64,000 nucleotides of DNA from Hyphomicrobiales bacterium (GTDB lineage Bacteria > Pseudomonadota > Alphaproteobacteria > Rhizobiales > Rhizobiaceae), in the NCBI GenBank assembly GCA_900468805.1, contig UEIF01000035.1, positions 62,001 to 126,000 on the forward strand, in the 5' to 3' direction. The translations under genes and the position numbers were made by a program. This document shows, one piece after another, positions 25,590-33,557 of this stretch. The notes under the pieces were generated by a model, which searched no databases, had not been told where the DNA came from, and saw only the letters and a list, made by a program, of their open reading frames with translations. Every line of letters starts with the position of its first letter. Within the stretch, counting starts at the first letter, position 1.

Positions 25590-26207
25590 ATGAGAAAACT
25601 GATTGTTGTTGCTGCAGCATGCGTTGGCATGGTGCTGGCGGGAAATAACTTTGCCTTTGCGAATGACTGGGGCGTGCGAGCCGATGCGCCCGTGAAGAAA
25701 GTGGAGCGTCCGCAGAAGACAGCGGAGCGCGTGAATAAGAAGGAACGCCCGCAGAGGACGGCGCAGCGTGCGCAGAAGAAAACGGAGCGTCCGCTGAAGA
25801 CGGTCGAGCGCCAGAGTGGCTATCCCGTCGCCGATGTTTCCGGCAATTCCTATTCCGCATTGATTAGCAAATATGCCAATCAATATGATGTGCCGGTGGC
25901 TCTTGCGACTGCTGTCATCCGTGTTGAAAGCAATTTCAATCCGATGGCGCGCGGCAGCCATGGCGAAATCGGCCTGATGCAGATCAAGCCGGCGACGGCC
26001 CGCATGATGGGTTATTCCGGCGGTGCCAAGGGCCTGTTCGATCCGGAAACCAACATCAAGTATGGCATGAAGTACCTGGCGGCCGCCCACGATCTCGGCG
26101 GCGGGCAGACCTGCAATACGATCCTCAAATACAATGCCGGCCATGGCGCCACACGCATGAACCCGGTCTCCAAGTCCTATTGCGGCAAGGTTCTTGCGAT
26201 GCTCTGA
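25590..26207 (+). CDS. Secreted lytic transglycosylase (SLT) with basic repeat linker
   Basis: A 205-residue protein. It has a signal peptide (1 to about 25, 'NFAFAND'), then a strongly basic linker (35-75) built of an 'ERPQKTAER'-like unit repeated about four times, then an SLT domain with Glu113 in 'AVIRVESNFNPMARGSHGEIGLMQIKPATARMMGY' and 'YNAGHGATRMNP'. The linker probably spans or binds acidic cell-wall polymer; this is inference. The start was chosen for the signal peptide. The ribosome binding site is weak. The preceding 262 nt hold no gene. Confidence 0.88.
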   Translation: MRKLIVVAAACVGMVLAGNNFAFANDWGVRADAPVKKVERPQKTAERVNKKERPQRTAQRAQKKTERPLKTVERQSGYPVADVSGNSYSALISKYANQYDVPVALATAVIRVESNFNPMARGSHGEIGLMQIKPATARMMGYSGGAKGLFDPETNIKYGMKYLAAAHDLGGGQTCNTILKYNAGHGATRMNPVSKSYCGKVLAML

Positions 26208-26288
26208 GCCGGAAGCGCTTTTCTCTGGCAAACGTCGGATGATTCAGCGCGATTGCCATGTTATCGCTAGCCTTTAGCGAGGTGTGGT

Positions 26289-27464
26289 ATGGCAGTCGAT
26301 TTCAGGTTCATCGTCATCGGTCGCGGCATGATGGGTGCCGCGGCCGCTAAATATCTGGCACGCCAGACGGATGGCGTTGCCGTCATCGGTCCGGACGAGC
26401 CGGCTGATCGCAAGGCGCATGAGGGCGTTTTCGCCGGCCATTACGATGAAGGCCGCATCACGCGTACCATCGATCCCGATTGCGACTGGGCATTGCTCGC
26501 CAATCGCTCGATCGCACGCTATGGCGAGATCGCAAAAGAGAGCGGCGTCGATTTCTACACGGAAGTGGGCTGCCTCGCAGTCGCGCCGCCCGAGAGTGCG
26601 TACCTCGCCGGTACAAGGCAGGCGGCGGTTTCGCTCGGCGTCGAAACGACATCTCTCGATGAGGCTGAGCTGAAACGACGGTTTCCCTATTTCGCTTTTC
26701 CTGCCGGCGGTGCCGGCATTTTCGAAGCGAAGGGAGCAGGGCATATCAGCCCACGGAAGCTCGTGAAGGCGCAGTCGCTGCTCGCCGAAAAGGCGGGTGC
26801 GAGCGTGATCCGCGACCATGCCACTTCCATCCGCGAGGAGGGCGGGGCGGCCGTCGTCACCACGGCGGGCGGCAGGGTTTATCGCTCCGAGAAGGTGCTG
26901 CTGGCGGCCGGCGGTTTTTCCATTTCGCAGAATCTCTTGCGGCAATCCGTTGACATGACGGTTTACGGCCGCACCGTGACCCTGTTCGAGGTGGCGGACG
27001 AGGATGCTCCGCGCCTTGCCGATATGCCGTCGCTCATCCTCGAAGCGCCCGGCATCGACATCTACCTGCTGCCGCCGATCCGTTATCCCGACGGCAAGCT
27101 CTATCTGAAGATCGGTGGCGATCCCGACAATCTGGTGCTGAGCAACGATGCGGACATGCGCGCCTGGTTTCGTACGGATGGGCGCGAGGTTGCGCGCGAG
27201 CATCTAAGGGGCATCGTTGATCGTATTGTGCCGGATCTGGAGGCGCAGTCCATTTCCTCCGCATCCTGCGCCGTCTCCTATACGAAGAGCCGCTATCCGA
27301 TGATTGGTTATACGTCCTCGCCGCATATCGCTGTTCTGACCGGCTGCATGGGAACGTCCGCCAAGAGCTCCGATGAAATCGGCAGGCTGGGGGCCGAACT
27401 GCTTCTTGCAGGCAGAATCAAGGATCAGGGCTACGCCACGGATTTCGCACCTTATTTCCGTTAA
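26289..27464 (+). CDS. FAD-dependent oxidoreductase (DAO family, sarcosine oxidase-like)
   Basis: A 391-residue flavoprotein with the N-terminal Rossmann motif 'FIVIGRGMMGAAAAKYLARQ' (one Gly of GxGxxG replaced by Arg: G-R-G-M-M-G still fits). A mid-region 'GHISPRKLVKAQSLLAEKAGA' and C-terminal 'MIGYTSSPHIAVLTGCMGTSAKSSDEIGRLGAELLL' complete the fold. It oxidises an amino acid or N-methyl amine of unknown identity. GAGGTGTGGT precedes the ATG. It lies just upstream of rnpB on the same strand. Confidence 0.88.
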   Translation: MAVDFRFIVIGRGMMGAAAAKYLARQTDGVAVIGPDEPADRKAHEGVFAGHYDEGRITRTIDPDCDWALLANRSIARYGEIAKESGVDFYTEVGCLAVAPPESAYLAGTRQAAVSLGVETTSLDEAELKRRFPYFAFPAGGAGIFEAKGAGHISPRKLVKAQSLLAEKAGASVIRDHATSIREEGGAAVVTTAGGRVYRSEKVLLAAGGFSISQNLLRQSVDMTVYGRTVTLFEVADEDAPRLADMPSLILEAPGIDIYLLPPIRYPDGKLYLKIGGDPDNLVLSNDADMRAWFRTDGREVAREHLRGIVDRIVPDLEAQSISSASCAVSYTKSRYPMIGYTSSPHIAVLTGCMGTSAKSSDEIGRLGAELLLAGRIKDQGYATDFAPYFR

Positions 27465-27512
27465 GCCTGTCCCCCATATTTCGTTGGCTTTTGCGGGCTT
27501 CCTCGTTTAAGG

Positions 27513-27914
27513 GAGCCCCTGCCAGTTGGCCGGGCAGCCGCGCTTTACCAATGCCGAAAGGCGGTAGGGTGAGGAAAGTCCGGGCTCCACGGAAACACGG
27601 TGCCGGATAACGTCCGGCGAGGGCGACCTCAGGGAAAGTGCCACAGAAAGCAAACCGCCTGTCTTGACAGGTAAGGGTGAAAGGGTGGGGTAAGAGCCCA
27701 CCGCATCTCCGGCAACGGATATGGCACGGTAAACCCCACCGGGAGCAAAACCGAATAGGGATGACGCGGTTGGCGAAAGCCTTCCGGCCTGTTTCTGGGT
27801 CAGTCATCCGGGTGGGTTGCGTGAGGCAGCGTGCAAGCGCTGTCCCAGATGAATGGCTGCCACGTTCCGGTTCGCCGGAGCCATACAGAACCCGGCTTAC
27901 AGGCCAACTGGCGA
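27513..27914 (+). ncRNA. rnpB: RNase P RNA, bacterial type A
   Basis: About 400 nt. The 5' region GCCAGTTGGCC (27521-27531) pairs with the 3' region GGCCAACTGGC (27902-27912), forming helix P1/P2-like ends. The universally conserved GAGGAAAGTCCGGGCTCC block (from about 27568) and the 3' ACAGAACCCGGCTTACAGGCC block are both present, as is a GGTAAACCCCACCGGGAGC segment. It processes the 5' ends of tRNA precursors with the RnpA protein. The exact ends are estimated from the closing helix. Confidence 0.96.
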
Positions 27915-27990
27915 TTAACCTCCTGCAGCATACGCTTTGCTGCAAAGCCCGATTTTCTTCCTGTCAAGTCATTGAAATAACTGAAATCGA

Positions 27991-28013
27991 GGCAAGATCC
28001 CACGGATCTTGCC
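27991..28013. other. Perfect hairpin between rnpB and mraZ
   Basis: GGCAAGATCC / GGATCTTGCC, a 10-bp stem with a 3-nt loop (CAC). There is no T tract, so it is not a classical terminator. It may be an rnpB transcript end aided by other factors, or a protein site. Confidence 0.5.
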
Positions 28014-28135
28014 CGGCCGGATTTCCTGTTCCCCGCGGGTGCTTCAGGTGGCGTTTGAGAATCGCTTTCCTAACCCTTTGTTAAACTTAACAGCTTATAA
28101 ATGTTTGATACTGCGCCCGCCTCAAAATGGGCTCA

Positions 28136-28170
28136 TCCCATTGACGCCCATATGGTCCCATGCTATCCCA
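28136..28170 (-). promoter_or_regulatory. Four tandem MraZ-type boxes
   Basis: Read on the minus strand, TGGGA, TGGGA, TGGGC and TGGGA are each separated by exactly 5 nt (5-mers at 28166-28170, 28156-28160, 28146-28150 and 28136-28140). This is the TGGGN-N5 direct-repeat pattern known for E. coli MraZ. They lie about 180 nt before mraZ and just downstream of an AT-rich stretch (28078-28110) that likely holds the promoter. Autorepression of the dcw operon is inferred. Confidence 0.75.
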
Positions 28171-28219
28171 AATGCGCACTGCATCAGGGCAATCATCTGC
28201 CCATCAATCGCAAAGCAAA

Positions 28220-28243
28220 GACGCCTTCCGGATCGGAAGCGTC
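28220..28243 (+). other. Stem-loop in the mraZ leader
   Basis: GACGC, bulged C, TTCCG pairs with CGGAA, GCGTC around a GAT loop, about 104 nt before the mraZ ATG. It is stable but lacks a T tract. The function is unknown; a leader structure influencing mraZ expression is possible. Confidence 0.4.
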
Positions 28244-28346
28244 GGGAGGACCTTGGTTCTTTCGGCTTGCGAAGCTGTGCCTGACTTTGAGGGTTTCGGG
28301 CGGCAAAATGCTTTCCGGGCTCTTTCGGAAACGGATGTTTCGTGTC

Positions 28347-28784
28347 ATGAGCCGCTTCCTTTCGAATGCGACCAACAGGATCGACACCAAGGGCCGGGTT
28401 TCCGTGCCTGCGGCGTTTCGTTCCGTGCTGGCGCAGCGCAACGTCCAGGAGCTTTACTGCTTTCAGGACTTTGTGTTTCCGGCGATCAGCATCGGCGGCC
28501 CGGATCTTCTGGAAAGGTTCGAGCGGCAGATTGCGGCGGAAGATCCGTTTTCGCCGGAGGCAAACGAGATGTCGCTTCTCATTCATGGGGGCGGGGTCTT
28601 CATGAAGCTCGACGCCGAGGGTCGGTTGATGGTCACGGATTTCATTCGCGACTTCACCGGTATTTCGGACGAGGTGACCTTCGTGGGTCGGGCGGATCAC
28701 TTTCAGCTCTGGCAGCCGCAAGCATTCGCGGCCGCACAGGCGCAGGCACGAGGGGAGCGCAAGCTGGCGGGCAAGCGTTCCTGA
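28347..28784 (+). CDS. mraZ: Division/cell wall cluster transcriptional regulator MraZ
   Basis: A 145-residue protein with two SpoVT-AbrB-like MraZ repeats. The first begins 'MSRFLSNATNRIDTKGRVSVPAAFRSVL'; the second has 'MKLDAEGRLMVTDFIRDFTGI' and 'VTFVGRADHFQLWQPQAF'. MraZ binds direct repeats upstream of its own gene and represses the dcw operon. The frame is open far upstream, but alignment of the first repeat fixes the ATG at 28347. It is the first gene of the cluster, 17 nt before rsmH. Confidence 0.94.
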   Translation: MSRFLSNATNRIDTKGRVSVPAAFRSVLAQRNVQELYCFQDFVFPAISIGGPDLLERFERQIAAEDPFSPEANEMSLLIHGGGVFMKLDAEGRLMVTDFIRDFTGISDEVTFVGRADHFQLWQPQAFAAAQAQARGERKLAGKRS

Positions 28785-28801
28785 ACGAACGAGGGAACGG
28801 A

Positions 28802-29827
28802 ATGGCGGCGAATCCTGGCGGAGGTTCAACTGAAGCCGGTGGCGGACCGGTTCGCCACATTCCGGTTCTTCTCGGCGAGGTGCTTGCGGCGCTGGAGCCT
28901 TTTTTCGGCAAGGTCATCCTCGACGGTACCTTTGGTGCGGGTGGCTATACCTCCGCCATTCTCGGTGCTGGTGCCGATGTGATCGCGCTTGATCGCGATC
29001 CGACGGCGATCGCGGCCGGCCAGGCGCTCGTTGCGGCGCATGGCGGTCATCTCAAGCTCATCCATTCGCAGTTTTCGCAGCTTGCCGATCATGTACCTGA
29101 TGGCGGGCTTGATGGCGTGGTGCTGGATATCGGCGTTTCCTCCATGCAGATCGATGAGGCCGAGCGCGGCTTCTCCTTCCAGAAGAGCGGCCCGCTCGAC
29201 ATGCGTATGTCGGCCGCGGGCGTTTCTGCCGCCGATGTCGTCAATCGCGCCAAAGTGGCCGATCTCATCCGCATCTTCCATTATCTCGGCGAAGAGAGCC
29301 AGGCGCCGCGCATTGCCCATGCCATCGAAAAGCGCCGCGTCGAAAAGCCCTTCGAGACGACGCGCGATCTCGCCGGCCTGATCGAGCTGGTGACGCCGCG
29401 CAAGATGAAAGACAAGATCCATCCCGCGACGCGCGTCTTCCAGGCGCTGCGTATCTTTGTCAATGACGAACTCGGCGAGCTCGCGCAGGCGCTGTTTGCC
29501 GCCGAGCGGGCGCTGAAGCCGGGCGGCCGCCTCGTCGTCGTCACCTTCCATTCGCTGGAAGATCGCATCGTCAAGAAATTCTTCTCCGACCGGGCCGGCA
29601 AGGCTGTCGGTTCCCGCCATCTGCCTGTTGCGCATGAGCGAGCTGCGACCTTCGAGCCTGTCGGCAAGTCGATGGTTTCTGCCAGCGAAGAAGAAGCTCA
29701 GGCCAATCCGCGCGCTCGTTCCGCCAAGCTGCGCGCCGGCCAGCGTACCACCGCTCCCGCTGAATCCGAAGACATGTCGCTCTTCGGATTCCCCAATCTT
29801 GCCAGCCTCGGAAAGCTTGGAGCTTGA
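28802..29827 (+). CDS. rsmH: 16S rRNA m4C1402 methyltransferase RsmH
   Basis: A 341-residue SAM methyltransferase (formerly MraW). It has 'HIPVLLGEVLAAL' at the start, motif I 'ILDGTFGAGGYTSAIL', 'DGVVLDIGVSSMQIDEAERGFSF', 'LDMRMS' and 'VVTFHSLEDRIVKKFF', all conserved. It methylates C1402 in the ribosomal P site. A start at 28802 with GAGGGAACGGA upstream fits the family length. The stop is one base before the ftsL ATG. Confidence 0.95.
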   Translation: MAANPGGGSTEAGGGPVRHIPVLLGEVLAALEPFFGKVILDGTFGAGGYTSAILGAGADVIALDRDPTAIAAGQALVAAHGGHLKLIHSQFSQLADHVPDGGLDGVVLDIGVSSMQIDEAERGFSFQKSGPLDMRMSAAGVSAADVVNRAKVADLIRIFHYLGEESQAPRIAHAIEKRRVEKPFETTRDLAGLIELVTPRKMKDKIHPATRVFQALRIFVNDELGELAQALFAAERALKPGGRLVVVTFHSLEDRIVKKFFSDRAGKAVGSRHLPVAHERAATFEPVGKSMVSASEEEAQANPRARSAKLRAGQRTTAPAESEDMSLFGFPNLASLGKLGA

Positions 29828-29828
29828 T

Positions 29829-30284
29829 ATGCTGAGAACGTTCGATCTTGTACTCATCGGCATCATGACGGCGGCAGCCGCCGTCACCTATACGATCAAG
29901 CACCGCGCCGAGCTGAAGGTCGAGGAGGTTCACCGCCTCGAAGCGGAGATCAAACTGGAAAAGGACACGATCGATCTGCTGAAGGCCGACTGGGCGCTGC
30001 AATCGCAGCCGAACCGGTTGGAGCGTCTGGTCACGACCTATAATGGCGAGCTGCAGCTGCAGCCGACGGATTCGACCGCACTTGCCCATGCGCGCGAGCT
30101 TCCGATGCTGAAATCGCAGGTTCCTCAACTTGACGTTACTGAAGCCAAGGCCGGGGACGCCAAGGTTGGGGGCGTCAAGGCTGGCGCCAAGTCGATTGCT
30201 GCAGCCAAGGTCCAACCGATCCCGATGCGGGCGCCGCGCGAAGCTGAAGAGCCGGATGACATCGAAACGGGAGCGGTGGAATAA
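29829..30284 (+). CDS. ftsL: Cell division protein FtsL
   Basis: A 151-residue bitopic protein with one N-terminal transmembrane helix (about 4-22), then a heptad-like coiled coil ('KVEEVHRLEAEIKLEKDTIDLLKADWALQSQPNRLERLV'). A low-complexity Ala/Lys-rich tail follows, with 'EAKAGDAKVGGVKAGAKS'. It joins FtsB/FtsQ in the divisome and activates FtsWI. Identity rests on topology, the 'LKADWALQSQPNRLE' motif typical of alphaproteobacterial FtsL, and position. The stop overlaps the ftsI ATG by one base. Confidence 0.9.
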   Translation: MLRTFDLVLIGIMTAAAAVTYTIKHRAELKVEEVHRLEAEIKLEKDTIDLLKADWALQSQPNRLERLVTTYNGELQLQPTDSTALAHARELPMLKSQVPQLDVTEAKAGDAKVGGVKAGAKSIAAAKVQPIPMRAPREAEEPDDIETGAVE

Positions 30285-32032
30285 TGTCCTTTCTTTCCCG
30301 CATCATGGTTCTGAAAAGCCAGGCGCACTTTTCCGCCGGCGTCTATAACCGTTTCGGTGCCCCCTCTGGCATGGCGATCGAAGGTTCGCGCAAGCGCAAG
30401 GCGGGGCAGGCCAAGAGCCGCGTCGGCCTGCTCATCATCGGCTTCACCGCTGTCTACGCCATCATCGGCGGCCGTATGGTCGAATATGCGATGAAAGAGC
30501 CGGAATCGGTCTCGTCCATCCTGCCGCCCGATCGGCTGATGGCGTCGCGCCCCGATATTATCGACCGCAACGGCGAAGTGCTGGCGACAGATATCCGCAC
30601 CGTTTCGCTGTTTGCCGAGCCGAACAAGATCGTCGATACCGACGAAGCCGTCGAGAAGCTGCAGACGGTGCTTTCGGATCTCGATGTCAAGGACACTTAT
30701 AAGAAGCTCTCCAGCCGCACCTCGCATTTCGCCTGGCTGCGCCGTCAGCTGACGCCGAAGCAGCAGAGCCAGATCCTGGCGCTCGGCATTCCCGGTGTTG
30801 GCTTTCGCCCTGAAAAGCGCCGCTTCTATCCGGGCGGCGCGACGGCCGCGCATATTCTCGGCTACGTCAATATCGACAACCGCGGCGTTGCCGGCATGGA
30901 GAAATACATAGACGATCAGGGGCTTGCCGATCTTGCCTCGGTCGGCATGACGAGCAACCAGTCGCTGGAGCCGGTGCGCCTTTCGATCGATGTGCGCGTG
31001 CAGGCGATCGTGCGCGATGTCGTTGCCAATGCCGTCGTCAACTACAAGGCCAAGGGCGCCGGGGCCGTCGTGCTCGATGCCCATACCGGCGAAGTGCTTG
31101 CCATGGCGTCTGCGCCGGATTTCGATCCGAACAACCCGCAGGAGGGTTCCAAGGACGGCTGGCTGAACCGCATGTCGAACGGCACGTTCGAGATGGGTTC
31201 GACCTTCAAGACCTTCACGACCGCCATGGCGATCGACAGCGGCAAGGTTTCCCTGAAGGACAGTTTCGACGCCACCAACCCGATCCGTATCGGGGGCTTC
31301 ACCATTCACGACTTCCACGGCCAGCGCCGCTGGCTGACGGTTCCGGAAATCTTCGAATATTCCTCGAATATCGGCACGGCGAAAATGATCGATATCGTCG
31401 GTATGGACCTGCAGAAGGACTATCTGACGCGCCTTGGCCTGCTCACCCGAATGCAGACCGAACTGCCCGAGGTGAAGATGCCGAGCCAGCCGCGTGTATG
31501 GAAGAAGATCAACTCGATCACGATCTCCTTCGGCCATGGTGTCGCCACGACGCCGCTGCAGACGGCGGTTGCCGGTGCCGCTCTCATCAATGGCGGCAAG
31601 TTGATCGAGCCGACTTTTCTGCCGCGCAGCCGCGAGCAGGCCGATGAAGCGGCCGAGGTCGTCGTCAAGAAGAGCACGAGCGACGATATTCGCTATCTCT
31701 TCAAGCTCAACGGCAAAAAGGGCTCCGGCCGCAACGCCGACGTGCCGGGCTTCAATGTCGGCGGCAAGACCGGTACGGCTGACAAGGTCGTCAACGGCCG
31801 CTATGCCAGCAACTTGAATTTCAATGCTTTCCTTGCCGCTTTCCCGATCGACAATCCGCGCTATGTGGTGCTGACCTTCTGCGACGAGCCGCTTGATGGC
31901 GAGCAGCATCAGCGCATCGCTGCCTATACGGCAGCACCCATGGTCAAGAACATCGTGCGCCGTGCAGCACCCATCCTCGGTGTCGAACCGGAATTCGGCG
32001 AAGACGGCTCGGCCTTGTTGGTGTCTTATTGA
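30284..32032 (+). CDS. ftsI: Septal peptidoglycan transpeptidase FtsI (PBP3)
   Basis: A 582-residue class B penicillin-binding protein. A cytoplasmic basic N-terminus leads to a transmembrane helix (about 47-64), a pedestal domain ('RPDIIDRNGEVLATDI') and a transpeptidase domain with SxxK 'STFK' (Ser306), SxN 'YSSNIG' and KTG 'GGKTGTAD'. It cross-links septal peptidoglycan with FtsW as the glycosyltransferase. The start overlaps ftsL (TAATG). Confidence 0.95.
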   Translation: MSFLSRIMVLKSQAHFSAGVYNRFGAPSGMAIEGSRKRKAGQAKSRVGLLIIGFTAVYAIIGGRMVEYAMKEPESVSSILPPDRLMASRPDIIDRNGEVLATDIRTVSLFAEPNKIVDTDEAVEKLQTVLSDLDVKDTYKKLSSRTSHFAWLRRQLTPKQQSQILALGIPGVGFRPEKRRFYPGGATAAHILGYVNIDNRGVAGMEKYIDDQGLADLASVGMTSNQSLEPVRLSIDVRVQAIVRDVVANAVVNYKAKGAGAVVLDAHTGEVLAMASAPDFDPNNPQEGSKDGWLNRMSNGTFEMGSTFKTFTTAMAIDSGKVSLKDSFDATNPIRIGGFTIHDFHGQRRWLTVPEIFEYSSNIGTAKMIDIVGMDLQKDYLTRLGLLTRMQTELPEVKMPSQPRVWKKINSITISFGHGVATTPLQTAVAGAALINGGKLIEPTFLPRSREQADEAAEVVVKKSTSDDIRYLFKLNGKKGSGRNADVPGFNVGGKTGTADKVVNGRYASNLNFNAFLAAFPIDNPRYVVLTFCDEPLDGEQHQRIAAYTAAPMVKNIVRRAAPILGVEPEFGEDGSALLVSY

Positions 32033-32096
32033 GTGTGAATCAATGTCGGTGTCGATTCGTAAGGGGCGGTCGACCTGAATCAGAAAAGTGCAGTCG

Positions 32097-33557
32097 ATGA
32101 AATTGCGAGAACTTGCCGGAAATGCGTTTCCGGAACTCAAAGCTGAACTCGAAGGGCCGGCCGGCGCGCTGGAGATTTCCGGCCTGTCTTCCGACAGCCG
32201 CAAGATCGTGCCCGGCATGGCTTTCGTGGCGGTTGCCGGCACCAAGGCCGACGGCGCGGGTTTCATCGCCGATGCTGTTGCCAAGGGCACTGCCGTCGTC
32301 ATCGCATCGCATGCAGTTGAGACTTCCGTACCGGTTCTGGTCGTTTCCGAACCGCGTCGTTTCCTCTCAGTTGCCGCTTCGCATTTCTATGGCCGCCAGC
32401 CGACGACGATGGTTGCGGTGACGGGTACGGCCGGCAAGACCTCGGTTGCTTCCTTCGTCAGGCAGATCTGGGCGCATGCCGGCCATGCGGCCGCGATGAT
32501 CGGCACGACCGGTGTCGTTTCGCCGACGCGCAATGAATATGGTTCGCTGACGACCCCTGATACCGTATCGCTGCACAAGCTGCTCGCCGAACTCGCCGAT
32601 GAAGGCGTCACGCATGCGTCGATGGAGGCCTCCAGCCACGGCCTCGACCAGTATCGCCTCGACGGCGTGCAGCTCGCGGCCGCCGCCTTCACCAATCTCG
32701 GCCGCGACCACATGGATTATCATCCGACGGTCGAAGATTATATGGCCGCCAAGATGCATCTATTCGACCGGGTGCTGCCGAAGGGTTCTCCCGCCATCAT
32801 CTTCGCCGACGATCCATGGTCGGAGCAGGCGATCAAGGCGGCGACGGCTGCGGGCCATGATGTGCGCACGGTCGGGCGCAAAGGTGCTTATCTGACGCTG
32901 AAGCGCGTCGAACATTTCCGTCACAAGCAGGTCGCGGAAATCCATGCGGAAGGTGAGATCTTCGAGGTCGATATTCCGCTTGCCGGCGATTTCCAGATTG
33001 CCAATGCGCTGGTTGCCGCAGCGCTCGCCACGTCGACAGGCGTTCCGGTGAAGGTTGCGATGGCCGCGCTCGAAAAGCTGCAGGGCGCATCCGGCCGCCT
33101 GGAGCTGGTCGGCCATACAAAGGATGGCGCGCTTGCCTATGTCGATTATGCCCATAAGCCGGATGCGCTGGAAAATGTGTTAAACTCGGTGCGTCCGTTC
33201 ACGACTGGCCGTGTCATCGTCGTGTTCGGCTGCGGCGGCGATCGTGACCGCGGTAAACGGCCGATCATGGGCGAGATCGCCTGCCGGCTGGCCGATGTCG
33301 TTATCGTCACCGATGACAATCCGCGCTCGGAGGAGCCTTCCGCGATCCGTGCCGAGATCATGGCGGCTGCCAAGTGCGCCTCGGAGATCGGCGACCGCGC
33401 CCAGGCGATCCGCGAGGCGGTTCTGCAGCTGAAATCCGGCGATACGCTGATCGTTGCCGGCAAGGGACATGAAGAAGGGCAGACGGTCGGTAGCGTCACG
33501 CTGCCGTTTTCCGATCATGCCGAAGTGCGCAAGGCTTTGGAGGAGCGGGTACTATGA
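32097..33557 (+). CDS. murE: UDP-MurNAc-L-Ala-D-Glu:meso-diaminopimelate ligase
   Basis: A 486-residue Mur ligase. It has an N-terminal domain with 'SSDSRKIVPGMAFVAV', the ATP loop 'VTGTAGKTSVASFVRQIW', 'ASSHGLDQYRLDGV', 'FTNLGRDHMDYH' and, near the C-terminus, 'DDNPRSEEPSAI', the DNPR motif that selects meso-DAP. The ATG at 32097 is used; a GTG three codons earlier is possible and neither has a strong ribosome binding site. The stop overlaps murF (ATGA). Confidence 0.95.
   Translation: MKLRELAGNAFPELKAELEGPAGALEISGLSSDSRKIVPGMAFVAVAGTKADGAGFIADAVAKGTAVVIASHAVETSVPVLVVSEPRRFLSVAASHFYGRQPTTMVAVTGTAGKTSVASFVRQIWAHAGHAAAMIGTTGVVSPTRNEYGSLTTPDTVSLHKLLAELADEGVTHASMEASSHGLDQYRLDGVQLAAAAFTNLGRDHMDYHPTVEDYMAAKMHLFDRVLPKGSPAIIFADDPWSEQAIKAATAAGHDVRTVGRKGAYLTLKRVEHFRHKQVAEIHAEGEIFEVDIPLAGDFQIANALVAAALATSTGVPVKVAMAALEKLQGASGRLELVGHTKDGALAYVDYAHKPDALENVLNSVRPFTTGRVIVVFGCGGDRDRGKRPIMGEIACRLADVVIVTDDNPRSEEPSAIRAEIMAAAKCASEIGDRAQAIREAVLQLKSGDTLIVAGKGHEEGQTVGSVTLPFSDHAEVRKALEERVL

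Noticed and set aside
27418..27945. Minus-strand ORF of 175 codons, and the 67-codon ORF at 27800-28003, across the RNase P RNA gene
   Set aside because: They are antisense to rnpB. Conserved RNA sequence gives conserved but meaningless translations here, a known source of false hypothetical proteins.
28078..28095. CtrA site in the GTTAAACTTAAC stretch before mraZ
   Set aside because: The two TTAA halves are 3 nt apart rather than 7, so the spacing does not fit; it is more likely AT-rich promoter sequence.
28160..28801. Long 5' extension of the rsmH frame overlapping mraZ
   Set aside because: The extension is simply mraZ read in another frame; family alignment and a ribosome binding site put the rsmH start at 28802.
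30125..32302. 725-codon minus-strand ORF opposite ftsL/ftsI
   Set aside because: It lies fully antisense to genes with intact catalytic motifs; long antisense frames are expected at this G+C content and it has no recognisable domain.
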